Source: Protopterus annectens (lineage: Eukaryota > Chordata > Ceratodontiformes > Protopteridae). Taken from it: 64,000 bases of DNA. Below are positions 42,433 through 52,698 of the stretch, in pieces; within the stretch, counting starts at the first letter, position 1, and each line of letters begins with the position of its first letter. Below the pieces are notes generated by a model. That model made no database searches and was not told the origin of the DNA. It worked only from the letters and a program-made list of their open reading frames with translations. The position numbers and the translations under genes are program-made. The stretch covers positions 1,867,127,269 to 1,867,191,268 of the forward strand of contig NC_056729.1 in the NCBI RefSeq assembly GCF_019279795.1, given 5' to 3'.

Positions 42433-44732
42433 CTGATTGTAAGCATGATAATATTGTGTTTAATTTATCTTCACGTTGTTTAAATGAAAGTGAGCTTGCG
42501 GTTCTTAATAAGGGTTTAACTTTTGTCCCGAGTAAGCAATGCTCTTATCAAGATGTCGTTTTGGACATTATGTCGTTCTGTCGTAATTTGATGTTGAGTA
42601 AGCAGTTTGGAGCTAATACTTGTACACAGTCCAATTTGAGGAAACCTAGTAGTTTCATACCGGCTTTAACACCAGCCTTACAATTGTTTGTCAACAAATG
42701 TGATCATGATCTGGTAGAGTTTTTCCAACAGAGTGAAAGGGATAGGTATTATAATCTGACTGCTGAACAAAGACAAGCTTTGACTAATTTAGGTAAATAC
42801 ACCGATATTGTTATTAAAAAAGCGGATAAGGGAGGGTCCGTGGTTGTATTAGATACTGAATGGTATGTAAACAAATTGAATGATATGTTATCGGATGGAC
42901 ATACCTATATTAAGATTAATCCGGTAGACGTAAGAAGGACCATTGATAGGGTTCACAGTAGATTACGGTGGCTTAATGACAACTTGATGATTACACCGCA
43001 ATTGTTAGAATTTTTGTTTATTGAAAGGCCTTTAACCCCGGTTTTTAAAGCCCTCCCCAAAGTTCATAAAAGTTTGTCAGACCCACCCCTTAGACCGATA
43101 GTTTCGGGTAGGGGGTGGGTTACTGAGAATATATCCATCTGGTTGGAAGTAACGCTTAGACCTTTTGTGGATGATATGGTTCACGTTTTGAAGGATACAG
43201 GGCATTACCTCAGTTTAATTGGTAATATCAGAAAGGAGGATTTGACAGGTGATTACTTGATGGTCACTCTTGATGTAAATAATCTTTTTACTGTAATTAA
43301 CAATGAGTATGGAATCTTGGCAGTAAAGGCGCTCTTAAATGTGATAGGGCTAACAAGCATGAAGATAGATTTAATATTGGAGTTATTAGGTTTAGTACTG
43401 GAAAACAATGTTTTCTTGGGGGCAGATTGCGTTTATAGGCAGGCACAGGGGATAGCCATGGGTACCCCCTGTGCCAATACCTATGCAAATCTTGTCCTCT
43501 CTCATTGGGAGAAGACACATGTGTTTAGTGACCATTTATGGAAGGAACATCTGTTTCTGTACCTGCGCTTTGTAGATGATGTTTTTGTTTTGTGGAAGGG
43601 GGATTGCGATGAATTGTATAGTTTTATTGACTATCTTCACTCCACCACCACCTTCTTCAGATTTAGTGTAAAGACATCGAAGGTAAATATTGATTTTTTA
43701 GATGTCTGTTTGACACAAAATAAAAATGGTTTTTTATCAAGTTTGCATAGGAAAGAGTGCTGGCGGAACACTATGTTATCCTATGATAGTATGCATCCTA
43801 GGCATACCTTCACCAATGTGGTACAAGGCCAGTTGGGTAGGGTGTCTAGGATTGTAAAAGATGAAGCTCAGTATGAAGTGGAGGTTGGCTATTTAGGAGA
43901 ATGTTTTTCTAACAGAGGCTATGATGAGAGGATGGTGGGAGATTTAGTTAAGAAGACCAAACCACTTAGATGCAATAGGTTTAGACCGTGGTTGGATTGT
44001 GGATTTAGTGCAAAACAAAAACCACGAGATAATACCCAAAGATTAGACAGACATAAAGTAGCGCTTACTTATGGCAGTGATGTTAAAGGGGTTAGCAACA
44101 TTATACGCAGTAACTGGAACATTATAGTTAGTGATGAAGGTTTAAGAGAAATGGTGGGGTTATATCCAAAATTTGTCTATAAAAGAAATAGAAATTTAAA
44201 GGATATACTTTGTAAAGAGGCTCGTATTTCTAACGATGTTAGATCAAAGGGGACAGTAGGAACAGTACCCTGTGGCTGCTGTAAGGCCTGTGGTAGTATT
44301 AAGAAAGGAATTGAGTTTAAACATCCTAATAGTGGTAAGGTTTTTCTGTTTAAGGGTAAGGCTAGTTGCAGGACTACAGATGTCGTGTATATAGCTGAAT
44401 GTTGTTCATGTACAAGTTTCTACGTTGGGAAGACCAACCAGATGTTAAAAACAAGAATTTTCCAGCATCTATCTAACATAAGGAATAAGGATGAACATAA
44501 TGCCTTGTATAGGCATGTTAAGGAATATCCCACACATAAATTCACTTTTAGGGTTATTGTTAATTTAAAGCTGACCAATAGGGGGGGTGACATTAAGTTA
44601 AACACGGAATTAGCTGAATCCAAGTGGATTCTTGAGCTAACAGCACACAGGGATCCAGGTTTAAATGACGTCGTCCCCTTAAAACCAACCCTGTGTAAAA
44701 GGCGGGTTTTTTACTTAATATTGATTGGTTAG
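42429..44732 (+). CDS. Penelope-like RT with GIY-YIG endonuclease (767 codons)
   Basis: Uninterrupted from the overlap at 42429 (no ATG until about residue 48) to a stop at 44732. Domains: the pre-RT conserved SELAVLNKGLTFVPS (about residues 20-36); RT motifs KKADKGGSVVVLD, ALPKVHK, PLRPIVSG, motif A VTLDVNNLFTVI, motif B GIAMGTPCANTYANL, motif C FVDDVFVLW; then SMHPRHTFTNVVQGQLGRV. A Cys-rich linker (PCGCCKACG) follows, and the GIY-YIG nuclease (SFYVGKTNQMLKTRIFQH, about residues 660-677; later AESKWILEL). The RT Asp residues and nuclease Tyr/Arg are present. The missing start codon and conserved residues right at the junction argue that it is read as a fusion with the preceding frame. Confidence 0.88.
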   Translation: MTDCKHDNIVFNLSSRCLNESELAVLNKGLTFVPSKQCSYQDVVLDIMSFCRNLMLSKQFGANTCTQSNLRKPSSFIPALTPALQLFVNKCDHDLVEFFQQSERDRYYNLTAEQRQALTNLGKYTDIVIKKADKGGSVVVLDTEWYVNKLNDMLSDGHTYIKINPVDVRRTIDRVHSRLRWLNDNLMITPQLLEFLFIERPLTPVFKALPKVHKSLSDPPLRPIVSGRGWVTENISIWLEVTLRPFVDDMVHVLKDTGHYLSLIGNIRKEDLTGDYLMVTLDVNNLFTVINNEYGILAVKALLNVIGLTSMKIDLILELLGLVLENNVFLGADCVYRQAQGIAMGTPCANTYANLVLSHWEKTHVFSDHLWKEHLFLYLRFVDDVFVLWKGDCDELYSFIDYLHSTTTFFRFSVKTSKVNIDFLDVCLTQNKNGFLSSLHRKECWRNTMLSYDSMHPRHTFTNVVQGQLGRVSRIVKDEAQYEVEVGYLGECFSNRGYDERMVGDLVKKTKPLRCNRFRPWLDCGFSAKQKPRDNTQRLDRHKVALTYGSDVKGVSNIIRSNWNIIVSDEGLREMVGLYPKFVYKRNRNLKDILCKEARISNDVRSKGTVGTVPCGCCKACGSIKKGIEFKHPNSGKVFLFKGKASCRTTDVVYIAECCSCTSFYVGKTNQMLKTRIFQHLSNIRNKDEHNALYRHVKEYPTHKFTFRVIVNLKLTNRGGDIKLNTELAESKWILELTAHRDPGLNDVVPLKPTLCKRRVFYLILIG

Positions 44733-44875
44733 TAAGTGTTTTAAAAGGAATTTTAAAATGTATTGTTTTATCTGATGAAGGGCAACCGCCCGAAAGCGCT
44801 TATATTGTATCCATTATTCTGTGGCATTAAATCGTGTTTTTATCCTGAGCAGTATCCAGCATCGTTATTTTTGTT

Positions 44876-44892
44876 CATGTGTTACATAGTAC
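44876..44892. repeat. 17-bp target site duplication, right copy
   Basis: CATGTGTTACATAGTAC, identical to 41239-41255; the minisatellite monomer continues directly after it. Confidence 0.9.
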
Positions 44893-45497
44893 CATTACAA
44901 TCGCCATATCCCTTATGCGTAGTACCATTACAGTTGCTGTATCCCTCGTGTAGTACCATTACAGTCACCATATTCCTTATATGTAGTACCATTACATTTG
45001 CCATATTCCTTGTATTGTGAAGTGCCATTACAGTCACTGTATCCCTTGTTGTATAGGACCGTCTCTTTTTAATGTGTAGTACCATTAGAGTAGCTGCATT
45101 CCTTGTTATGTGCTGCACTATTACAGTCACTGTGTCCCTTGTTATGGTAGTAGCAGTGCAGTCACTATGTCCCTTGTCATGTGTTGTACCAGTAGATTAG
45201 CTGTATCCCTTATCATGTGTTGAACCATTACAGTAGCTGTATCCCTTGTAATGTGAAATACCTTTATAGCTGTTGTAATCTCGTGTGTTGTGTAGTGCCA
45301 TTATAATCTCCATATCCCTTGTATTGTGTAGAACCATTACAGTCGTAGTATCCTTTGCCATGTGTTGTACCAGTACAGGAGCTGTATCCCTTGTCATGTG
45401 TAGTACCACTACAGTGGCTGTATATCTTGTTGTGTAGTAACATTACAGCTACTGTATCCCTTATGTGTAGTACCAGTCCAGCAGCTGTATCCCTTAT
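44893..45497. repeat. 36-bp minisatellite, array C
   Basis: Diverged monomers (for example CCTTGTATTGTGTAG, CCTTGTCATGTGTAG). It is cut at its right end by the CR1-like LINE within CCCTTATG. Confidence 0.92.
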
Positions 45498-48055
45498 GGC
45501 CTTCCTGAGAACACTGGAAAATATGAAGGTCTCTCCAAACACCATTATATTGGCGATTTCAACTACCCAAATATAGACTGGGAGCATTACTCTAGCTCCA
45601 ACACCCTAGCTCAAAGGTTCCTAGAATTTATAAACTCAAATGCTATGGAACAACTTGTTACCACTCCCACAAGAGGGGAAAACATACTGGACCTGATCAT
45701 CACCAACATGGGGGCTCTATGCTCCAGACCAGAAGTGTATCCCTCACTGGTAAGATCAGACCATAAACTAATCTCACTGGATATTCACATCCCGACCCCA
45801 CCCCCTGCCCAGAAAACCACAGTGAAAAACTTCTCTAAAGCAAATTTCACACTCCTCAAAACCGAGGTGGAATCCTTCAAAACCCCCGGGCCTGTGGAAA
45901 ATACGGCCCAGACCGCAGAATCCTTTAAACGCATTCTATGAACACCTTCAGGAATGCATGGATCATGCAATCCCAAATAAAACTAAAACCCAATCCTTCA
46001 AAGGCAGGCGTCCTGTCTGGTGGACCCCAGCCATAAACAAACTATACAATAGAAGGAGGAAGCTACTACATGATAGAGCAAAATCCCAAAAAGAGAAGGC
46101 ATCTCTGATCAGTATTAGCAAAAACCTATGGACACACATAAAATCGTCTAAGGCCAACTTCAAGAGAAAAATTGCACAGGACAATAAGGATAATCACAAG
46201 GCTTTCTTTAGTTATGTTAGGAACCTGGGTGGAAATTCCCAGATATGCTCAGAATTAGTCCAAAAAGACAAAAAATACACCGAACCCACAGACATTGCCA
46301 ACATCCTAGCTGACAGGTTCAGTGCAAACTTCTCCCTCCTCTTCCCACCAAAAGGGCAAATATCTATCCCAGCAGAGTGCTGCCCCCCTGACATCTCAGA
46401 TGCTCAGGTAAGAGCCGCCATCTCCAAAGCAAAAGACACAGCATCAATGTGACCAGACGGTGTCCCGGGCTGCGTCCTGTATGAACTCCAAGAAGAGCTA
46501 AACCCAAACATAAAACTACTGTTCAATCTCAGTCTTACTACAGGATATGTACCCAAAGAGTGGCGTACAGTAACAGTGGTCCCTCTCCACAAAGGTGGTA
46601 CCTCAACGGATCCTGGAAACTATCGCCCCATAAGCCTGACTAGCTTGGTCTGCAAAGCCATGGAAAGGATCATCATGGACCTCATAAATAAAGATATTGG
46701 GGACCTACAGACACTGGATCCTACACAGTTCGGCTTTAAGGGCAGATCCTGCCTCTTAAACCTGGTCGATTTCTTTGAAACAGTCACCAAGGCCATTGAC
46801 GAGGGGAAGGTGGTCCACACAGCCTACCTGGACCTCGCAAAAGCCTTTGATACAATACCCCACTCGGGCATTATATATAAGCTCACCAGCTTAAATATAA
46901 ACCTCTATGTCACTAGATGGGTTGCAAACTGGCTCAAGGACAGAACCCACATGGTTAGAATTGCTGGAGCCATGTCAGACTCCAAACCAGTTACAAGTGG
47001 CGTCCCACAAGGCTCAGTCCTGGGACCTCTCTTGTTCGGTATATATTTCTCGGAGGTACAGGCCAACACAGAAGGACTGTGGCTGACCAAGTTCGCAGAT
47101 AACTGCAAACTAGGCGCCATAATTGACTCTCCAGCCGACACAAGCATCCTACAAAAGGGCCTCATAGAAACAGACACCTGGTGCCAGAGCCATGGCCTCA
47201 AGCTAAACGCCAAAAAGTGTATAGTCATCTCCTTTGGCAAAAACAAAGTGCCCACAAATTACCGCATAGGTGGTAATCCATTAAGTACGGAAGAAGTAAT
47301 TAGGGATCTGGGGACCCAAGTTGATAGCAGACTCTCATTTGAAAACCACGTGGCTAAAGTGGTTAGAAAAACATTTTATATAGCCCACCTAATCATGAAG
47401 GGATTCACATCTAGATCAGGGGAGGTCATCGTGCCTCTTTACTCATCCCTCATCAGGCCCATAATTGAGTACAGTACCCCTTTTGGGATGTACCTTACCA
47501 GACACCTGCAGCAACTGGAAAGACCCCAAAAGTACCTCACCAAGAGGATCAAAGGGCTCAAACAGATGCCATATGCTGCCCGGTTAAAGAAACTCCAGCT
47601 CTACTCAGTGGCATACCGCCTGCTCAGAGGCGATCTGTGCCTGACGTATAAAGCCATATCCAACCCGGAATTAATGGACATGCTTCACCTCAGAAAATCC
47701 AAATCCCATCGAGCTATGTGCTCGAGAGACTTGAACCTCAGCACTGAAATAAATAGGACATGCTGGAGGGACAGATTCATAACCCAGAGGCTCCCTTCAC
47801 TCTGGAATAAAATCCCAGTCCAGGTTAGGCAGAGTCCCTCATTGACTCTCTTCAAGAGGAATCTTGATGAGTGGATGGGAGATCATAGGTTTACCCCGGG
47901 TATCACTTCTGTGTCACTGTTAGACAGAGGCACAGTATACTAACCTCAACAGGGCATAGTAAAATTCATTTAAAATGGATGGCGAAAGCCAAGCACACTC
48001 TGGCTAGGCTTATAAATGCCCTAGGGCAGATAGCCTAGTATGAACCTATGAACCT
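45498..48055 (+). mobile_element. CR1-like LINE, 5'-truncated, in minisatellite
   Basis: It starts inside the endonuclease domain, directly after a monomer's CCCTTATG. It ends in an 8-base tandem tail (TATGAACC TATGAACC TATG) that joins TGTAGTACC of the next monomer. The short tandem tail instead of poly-A fits CR1 and relatives. It is the same family as 32729-34165. Confidence 0.85.
45552..47943 (+). pseudogene. CR1-like endonuclease (C-terminal part) and reverse transcriptase
   Basis: Endonuclease end: GDFNYPNIDWEHY (45552), ENILDLIITN, VRSDHKLISLDIH. A frame change near 45941 leads to the main frame, 45958-47943, interrupted by TGA 46450-46452 where relatives have Gly before PDG. RT motifs: PLHKGGTSTDPGNYRPISL, FGFKGRSCLLNLVDF, motif A YLDLAKAFDTIPHSG, motif B TSGVPQGSVLGPLLFG, motif C KFADNCKL. 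The second catalytic Asp of FADD is Asn here, which would abolish polymerase activity. The C-terminal part (CSRDLNLSTEINRTCWRDRF) is whole. Confidence 0.88.
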
Positions 48056-51000
48056 ATGTGTAGTACCATTATAGCGGCTGTATCCCTTATGTGTAGTACC
48101 ATTACAGTGGCTGTATTCCTTATGTGTAGTACCATTACAGTCACTGTGTCCCTTGTTATGTGTAGTACCATTAAAGTCGCTGTATCCATTGTGTAGTACC
48201 ATTACAGTCGCTGTATCCCTTATGTGTAGTACCATTACAGTCGCTGTATCCCTTGTTATGTGTAGTACCATTACAGTCGCTGTATCCCTTATGTGTAGTA
48301 TCATTACAGTCGCTGTATCCTTTGTTATGTGTAGGACCATTATAGTCGCTATATCCCTTGCTGTGTGTAGAACAATTAGAGTAGCTGTATCCCTTATGTG
48401 TAGGACCATTAGAGTATTTGTAACCCTTGTTATGTGTAGTGCCATTATAGTCACTGTATCCCTTCTTATGTGTAGTGCCAACACAGCCACTGTAGCCCTT
48501 GTGTAGTGCCATTACAATAGTGCCAAGTCACTGTGTCCCTTATGTTTTGCAGTACCATTACAGTCACTGTATCCCTTGTTATGTGTCGTACCATTACAGT
48601 CGAAATATCCCTTGTGATGTGTAGTACCATGACAGTCAACATATCCCTTGTGTTGTGTAGTACCATTACAGTCACCATATCCCTTGTGTTGTGTAGTACC
48701 ATTACAGTCAACATATCCCATGTGTTGCATAGTATCATTACAGTCGCCATATTCCTTGTGTTGTGTACTACCATTGCAGTTGCCATATCCCTTGTTATAT
48801 GTAGGACCATTGCAGTCACCGTATCCCTTGTTTACATGTAGTACCATTACAGTTGCTGTATCCCTTATGTGTTGTACCATTCCAGTTACTGTATCCTTCG
48901 TTATAGGTAGTACCATTACAGTAGCTGTTATGTGTGGGAAGTTACAGTAGCTGTATCCCTTGTTATATGTAGTACAGTTAGAGCGGCTGTTATATATAGC
49001 ACCATTACAGGTGCTGTATCCCTTGTTATGTGTAGGACCATTACAGTTGCTGTATCCTTTATGTATAGTACCATTACAGTTGCTGTATTATTTATGTATA
49101 GTATCATTACAGGTGGTGTAGCCCTTGTTATATGTAGGACCATTACAGTTACTGTAGCCTTTATGTGTAGGACCATTACAGTTACTGTATCCCTTACTAT
49201 GTGTAGGATCATTAGAGTAGCTGTATCCCTTGTCATGTGTTGTACCATTAGAGTAGCTGTATCCTTTGTCATGTTTAGTACCTATTACAGTGACTGTATC
49301 CCTTATTATGTGTAGTACCATTACAGTCACTGTATCCCTCATGTTGTGTAGTACCATTATAGGCACTGTATTCCTTATGGTGTGTAGTACCATTACACTC
49401 GCCGTATCCCTCCTGTTATGTAGTACTATTATAGTCACTGTATTCCTTGTGTTGTGTAGTACCATTAAAGTCAATGTTTCCCTTGTGTTGCGTAGTACCA
49501 TTGCACTCTCCACATCCCTCATGTTATGTAGTACTATTATAGGCACTGTATTCCTTGTGTTGTGTAGTAACATTGAAGTCAGTGTTTCCCTTGTGTTGTG
49601 TAATACCATTACAGTCACCATATCCCTTGTTCAGGAAGATTAGAGTCACTGAATCCATTATGTTGTGAAGTACCATTACAGTCATCATATCCCTTATTAT
49701 GTGTAGTACCATTACAGTCGCTGTATCCCTCATGTTGTGTAGTACCATTATAGGCACTGTATTCCTTGTGGTGTGTAGTACCATTACACTCACTGTATCC
49801 CTCATGTTATGTAGTACCATTATAGGCACTGTATTCCTTGTGTTGTGTAGTAACATTAAAGCCAGTGTTTCCCTTGTGTTGTGTAGTACCATTAAAGTCA
49901 GTGTTTCCCTTGTGTTGTGTAGTACCATTATAGTCCCTGTATCCCTTGTGTTGTGTAGTACCATTACAGTTACCATATACCTTGTGTTATTTAGTACCAT
50001 TACACTCACCGTATCCCTCATATTATGTAGTACCATTATAGGCACTGTATTCCTTATGTTGTGTAGTAACATTACAGTCACTGTATCCCTTGTGTTGTGT
50101 AGTACCATTACAGTCACCATATACCTTGTGTTATTTAGTACCATTACACTCGCCATATCCCTCATGTTATGTAGTACCATTACAGTCGCTGTATCCCTTG
50201 TGTTGTGTAGTACCATTACAGTCACTGTATCCCTTGTGTTGTGTAGTACCATTACAGTGACTGTATCCCTTGTGTTGTGTAGTACCATTACAGTCACCAT
50301 ATACCTTGTGTTATTTGGTACCATTATACTCGCCGTATCCCTCATGTTATGTAGTACCATTATAGTCACTGTATTCCTTGTGTTGTGTAGTAACATTAAA
50401 GTCAATGTTTCCCTTGGTTGTGTAGTAACATTAAAGTCAATGTTTCCCTTGTGTTGTGTAGTACCATTACAGTCGCTGCATCCCTCGTGTTGTTTAGTAC
50501 CATTACAGTCACCGTATCCGTTGTTCAGGAACATTAGAGTCACTGAATCCCTTGTGTTGTGTAGTACCATTACAACCACCATAAACCTTGTGTTGTTTAG
50601 TACCATTACACTCACCGTATCCCTCATGTTATGTAGTACTATTATAGGCACTGTATTCCTTGTGTTGTGTAGTAACATTGACGTCAGTGTTTCCCTTGTG
50701 TTGTGTAATACCATTACAGTCACCATATCCCTTGTTCAGGAAGATTAGAGTCACTGAATCCATTGTGTTGTGAAGTACCATAACAGTCATTATATCCCTT
50801 ATTATGTGTAGTACCATTACAGTCACTGTATCCCTCGTTGTGTAGTACCATTATAGGCACTGTATTCCTTGTGGTGTGTAGTGCCATTACACTCGCCTTA
50901 TCCCTCATGTTATGTAGTACCATTATAGGCACTGTATTCCTTATGTTGTGTAGTAACATTAAAGTCAGTGTTTCCCTTGTGTTGTGTAGTACCATTACAG

Positions 51001-51310
51001 TCGCTGTATCCCTCGTGTTGTGTAGTACCATTACAATCACCATAAACCTTGTGTTGTTTAGTACCATTACACTCACCGTATCCCTCATGTTGTGTAGTAC
51101 CATTAAAGTCAGTGTTTCCCTTGTGTTGTGTAGTACCATTACAGTCGCCATGTACCTTATGTTGTGAAGTACCATTACAGTCACCATATCCCTTGGTATG
51201 TGTAGTACCATTACGGTCATCGTATCCTTTCTCGTGTGTTGTACCATTAGAGTCGTCGTATCCATTCCCATTTGTTGTACCATTAGAGTTGCTGTATCCT
51301 TTATGTATAG
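48056..51310. repeat. 36-bp minisatellite, array D
   Basis: The longest array of the family, about 90 monomers. Some deviate by short indels. A recurring non-monomer insert (CCTTGTTCAGGAAGATTAGA) marks larger duplicated blocks: about 49550-49760 recurs at about 50650-50920, roughly 1.1 kb further on. Confidence 0.95.
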
Positions 51311-51685
51311 TACCAAAAATAACCAACGTGGTGTAGAATTTGCAAACAAACAAAAGCTACCCAAATAATTCCACAAAAGCTGGTAAGGAGGCAGTCCCTG
51401 ACTCAGGTTTTTACTGACTGAGTGCTTTTGTTCTTTTATTGAACTAGAACTTCATCAGAGTTAAAGGCCGTGTATAATCTGAAGTTTAAAAAACAGTGTC
51501 ATGTAATCACATGATTCAATCCAACCAATAATATTTACTCATGATCTGCTAATTTTCTTATTGACAATGTATCTAATAATCATAAAAAAACACAATGTAT
51601 ATTTAAGATACAAAATGTAATCTGTTGGTTTGATTTTATGTCGTCATCCACCTCAGATTAACTTAAAATACTTCAAATATGCAAT
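51311..51685 (-). mobile_element. Penelope-like element 3' end
   Basis: The minus strand reads CTCTGATGAAGTTCTAGTTC followed by AATAAAAGAACAAAAGCACT, like the 3' tails of Penelope-like elements. No coding part is left. It interrupts the minisatellite between TATAGTACC and TTATGTGTAG. Confidence 0.5.
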
Positions 51686-52368
51686 ATTAGTCCCTGTATC
51701 TGTTATGTGTAGTATCATTGCAATCATTGTATCCCTTGTTATGTATAGTACCATTATAGTTACAGTATCCCTTATTATGTGTAGTACCATTATAGTCACC
51801 ATATCCCTTGTTATATATGGTACCATTATAGTCACCGTATCCCTTATTATGTGTTGTACCATTATAGTCACTGTATCCCTTATGTGCATTACCATTACAG
51901 TCACCGTATCCCTTGTTATGTATAGTACCATTATAGTCACCATATCCCTTGTTATGTATAGTACCATTATAGTCACCGCATCCTTATTATGTGTAGCACC
52001 ATTATAGTCACCATATCCCTTCTCGTGTTGTACCATTAGAGTCGTTGTATCCCTTCTCATATGTTATACCATTAGAGTCATATCCCTTCTCATGTGTTGT
52101 ATCATTAGAGTCGCTGTATCCTTTATGTATTATAGTATTATACTCGTTGTATCCCTTAACTGTAGTACCTTTAGAGTGTCCATATCCCTTTTATGAATTA
52201 CCATTGCAGTTGCCGTATCCCTTATTATGTGTAGGACCATTACAGTTGCCATATCACTTGTTAAGTTTAGGACCATTACAGTCGTCGTATCCCTTGTTAT
52301 ATGTCGGACAATTACAGTCACCATATCCTTTGCTATGTGTAGTACTATTGCAGCAGTTGTAGCCCTTG
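51686..52368. repeat. 36-bp minisatellite, array E
   Basis: Monomers of the same family, many with TTATAGTCACCATATCCC. The array ends at GTAGCCCTTG, directly before the DIRS-D terminus. Confidence 0.93.
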
Positions 52369-52549
52369 ATGTCCTTCTGTTCTCATGTTGCAGTATTCTA
52401 ACATGTGGGAATCATCTGCCTGAGGTGGCCCGAACGTCCGGCCCACATATAAAAGCTTAGCCTGGCTGCTGCATGGTGCATGGAATGTCCCATGTTGGAA
52501 CCATAAACCATGGGCCATAAATGTGATGTCTGCATGCACAGACCTCAGA
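52369..52549 (+). repeat. DIRS-D left inverted terminal repeat
   Basis: An imperfect reverse complement of 60418-60600; shared blocks include CATGTTAGAATACTGCAACA and TGCATGCAGACATCACAT (as read on the right arm). Confidence 0.8.
52448..52455 (+). promoter_or_regulatory. Candidate TATA box in DIRS-D left ITR
   Basis: TATAAAAG in CCCACATATAAAAGCTTAG, about 250 bases upstream of the ORF1 start. Position and sequence suit a promoter, but nothing else confirms it. Confidence 0.4.
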
Positions 52550-52698
52550 ACTTCTCTGCCGCCAGTCAAACATCAGCTCGCTCATTTTGCTCTGCACCAA
52601 GTGACTTCTGAAAGATAAGTACCATGTTGGGGAATTTCGTTTTTCTTTTCTCTTCTAGCTTTGGTCGCTGTTTATTCTTTCCTTAGCTGATTCTATCC

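Larger units (their letters stand above)
41256..44875 (+). mobile_element. Penelope-like element, nearly intact, in minisatellite
   Basis: A 3.6-kb element with two long adjoining frames (N-terminal region and RT plus GIY-YIG endonuclease), flanked by an exact 17-bp target duplication inside the 36-bp minisatellite. The 3' end carries CTGATGAAGGGCAACC and CGAAAGCGCTTATA, a tail typical of the group. Its last 44 bases recur inverted near the 5' end (41314-41357 against 44835-44878). It should be among the younger insertions. Confidence 0.92.
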
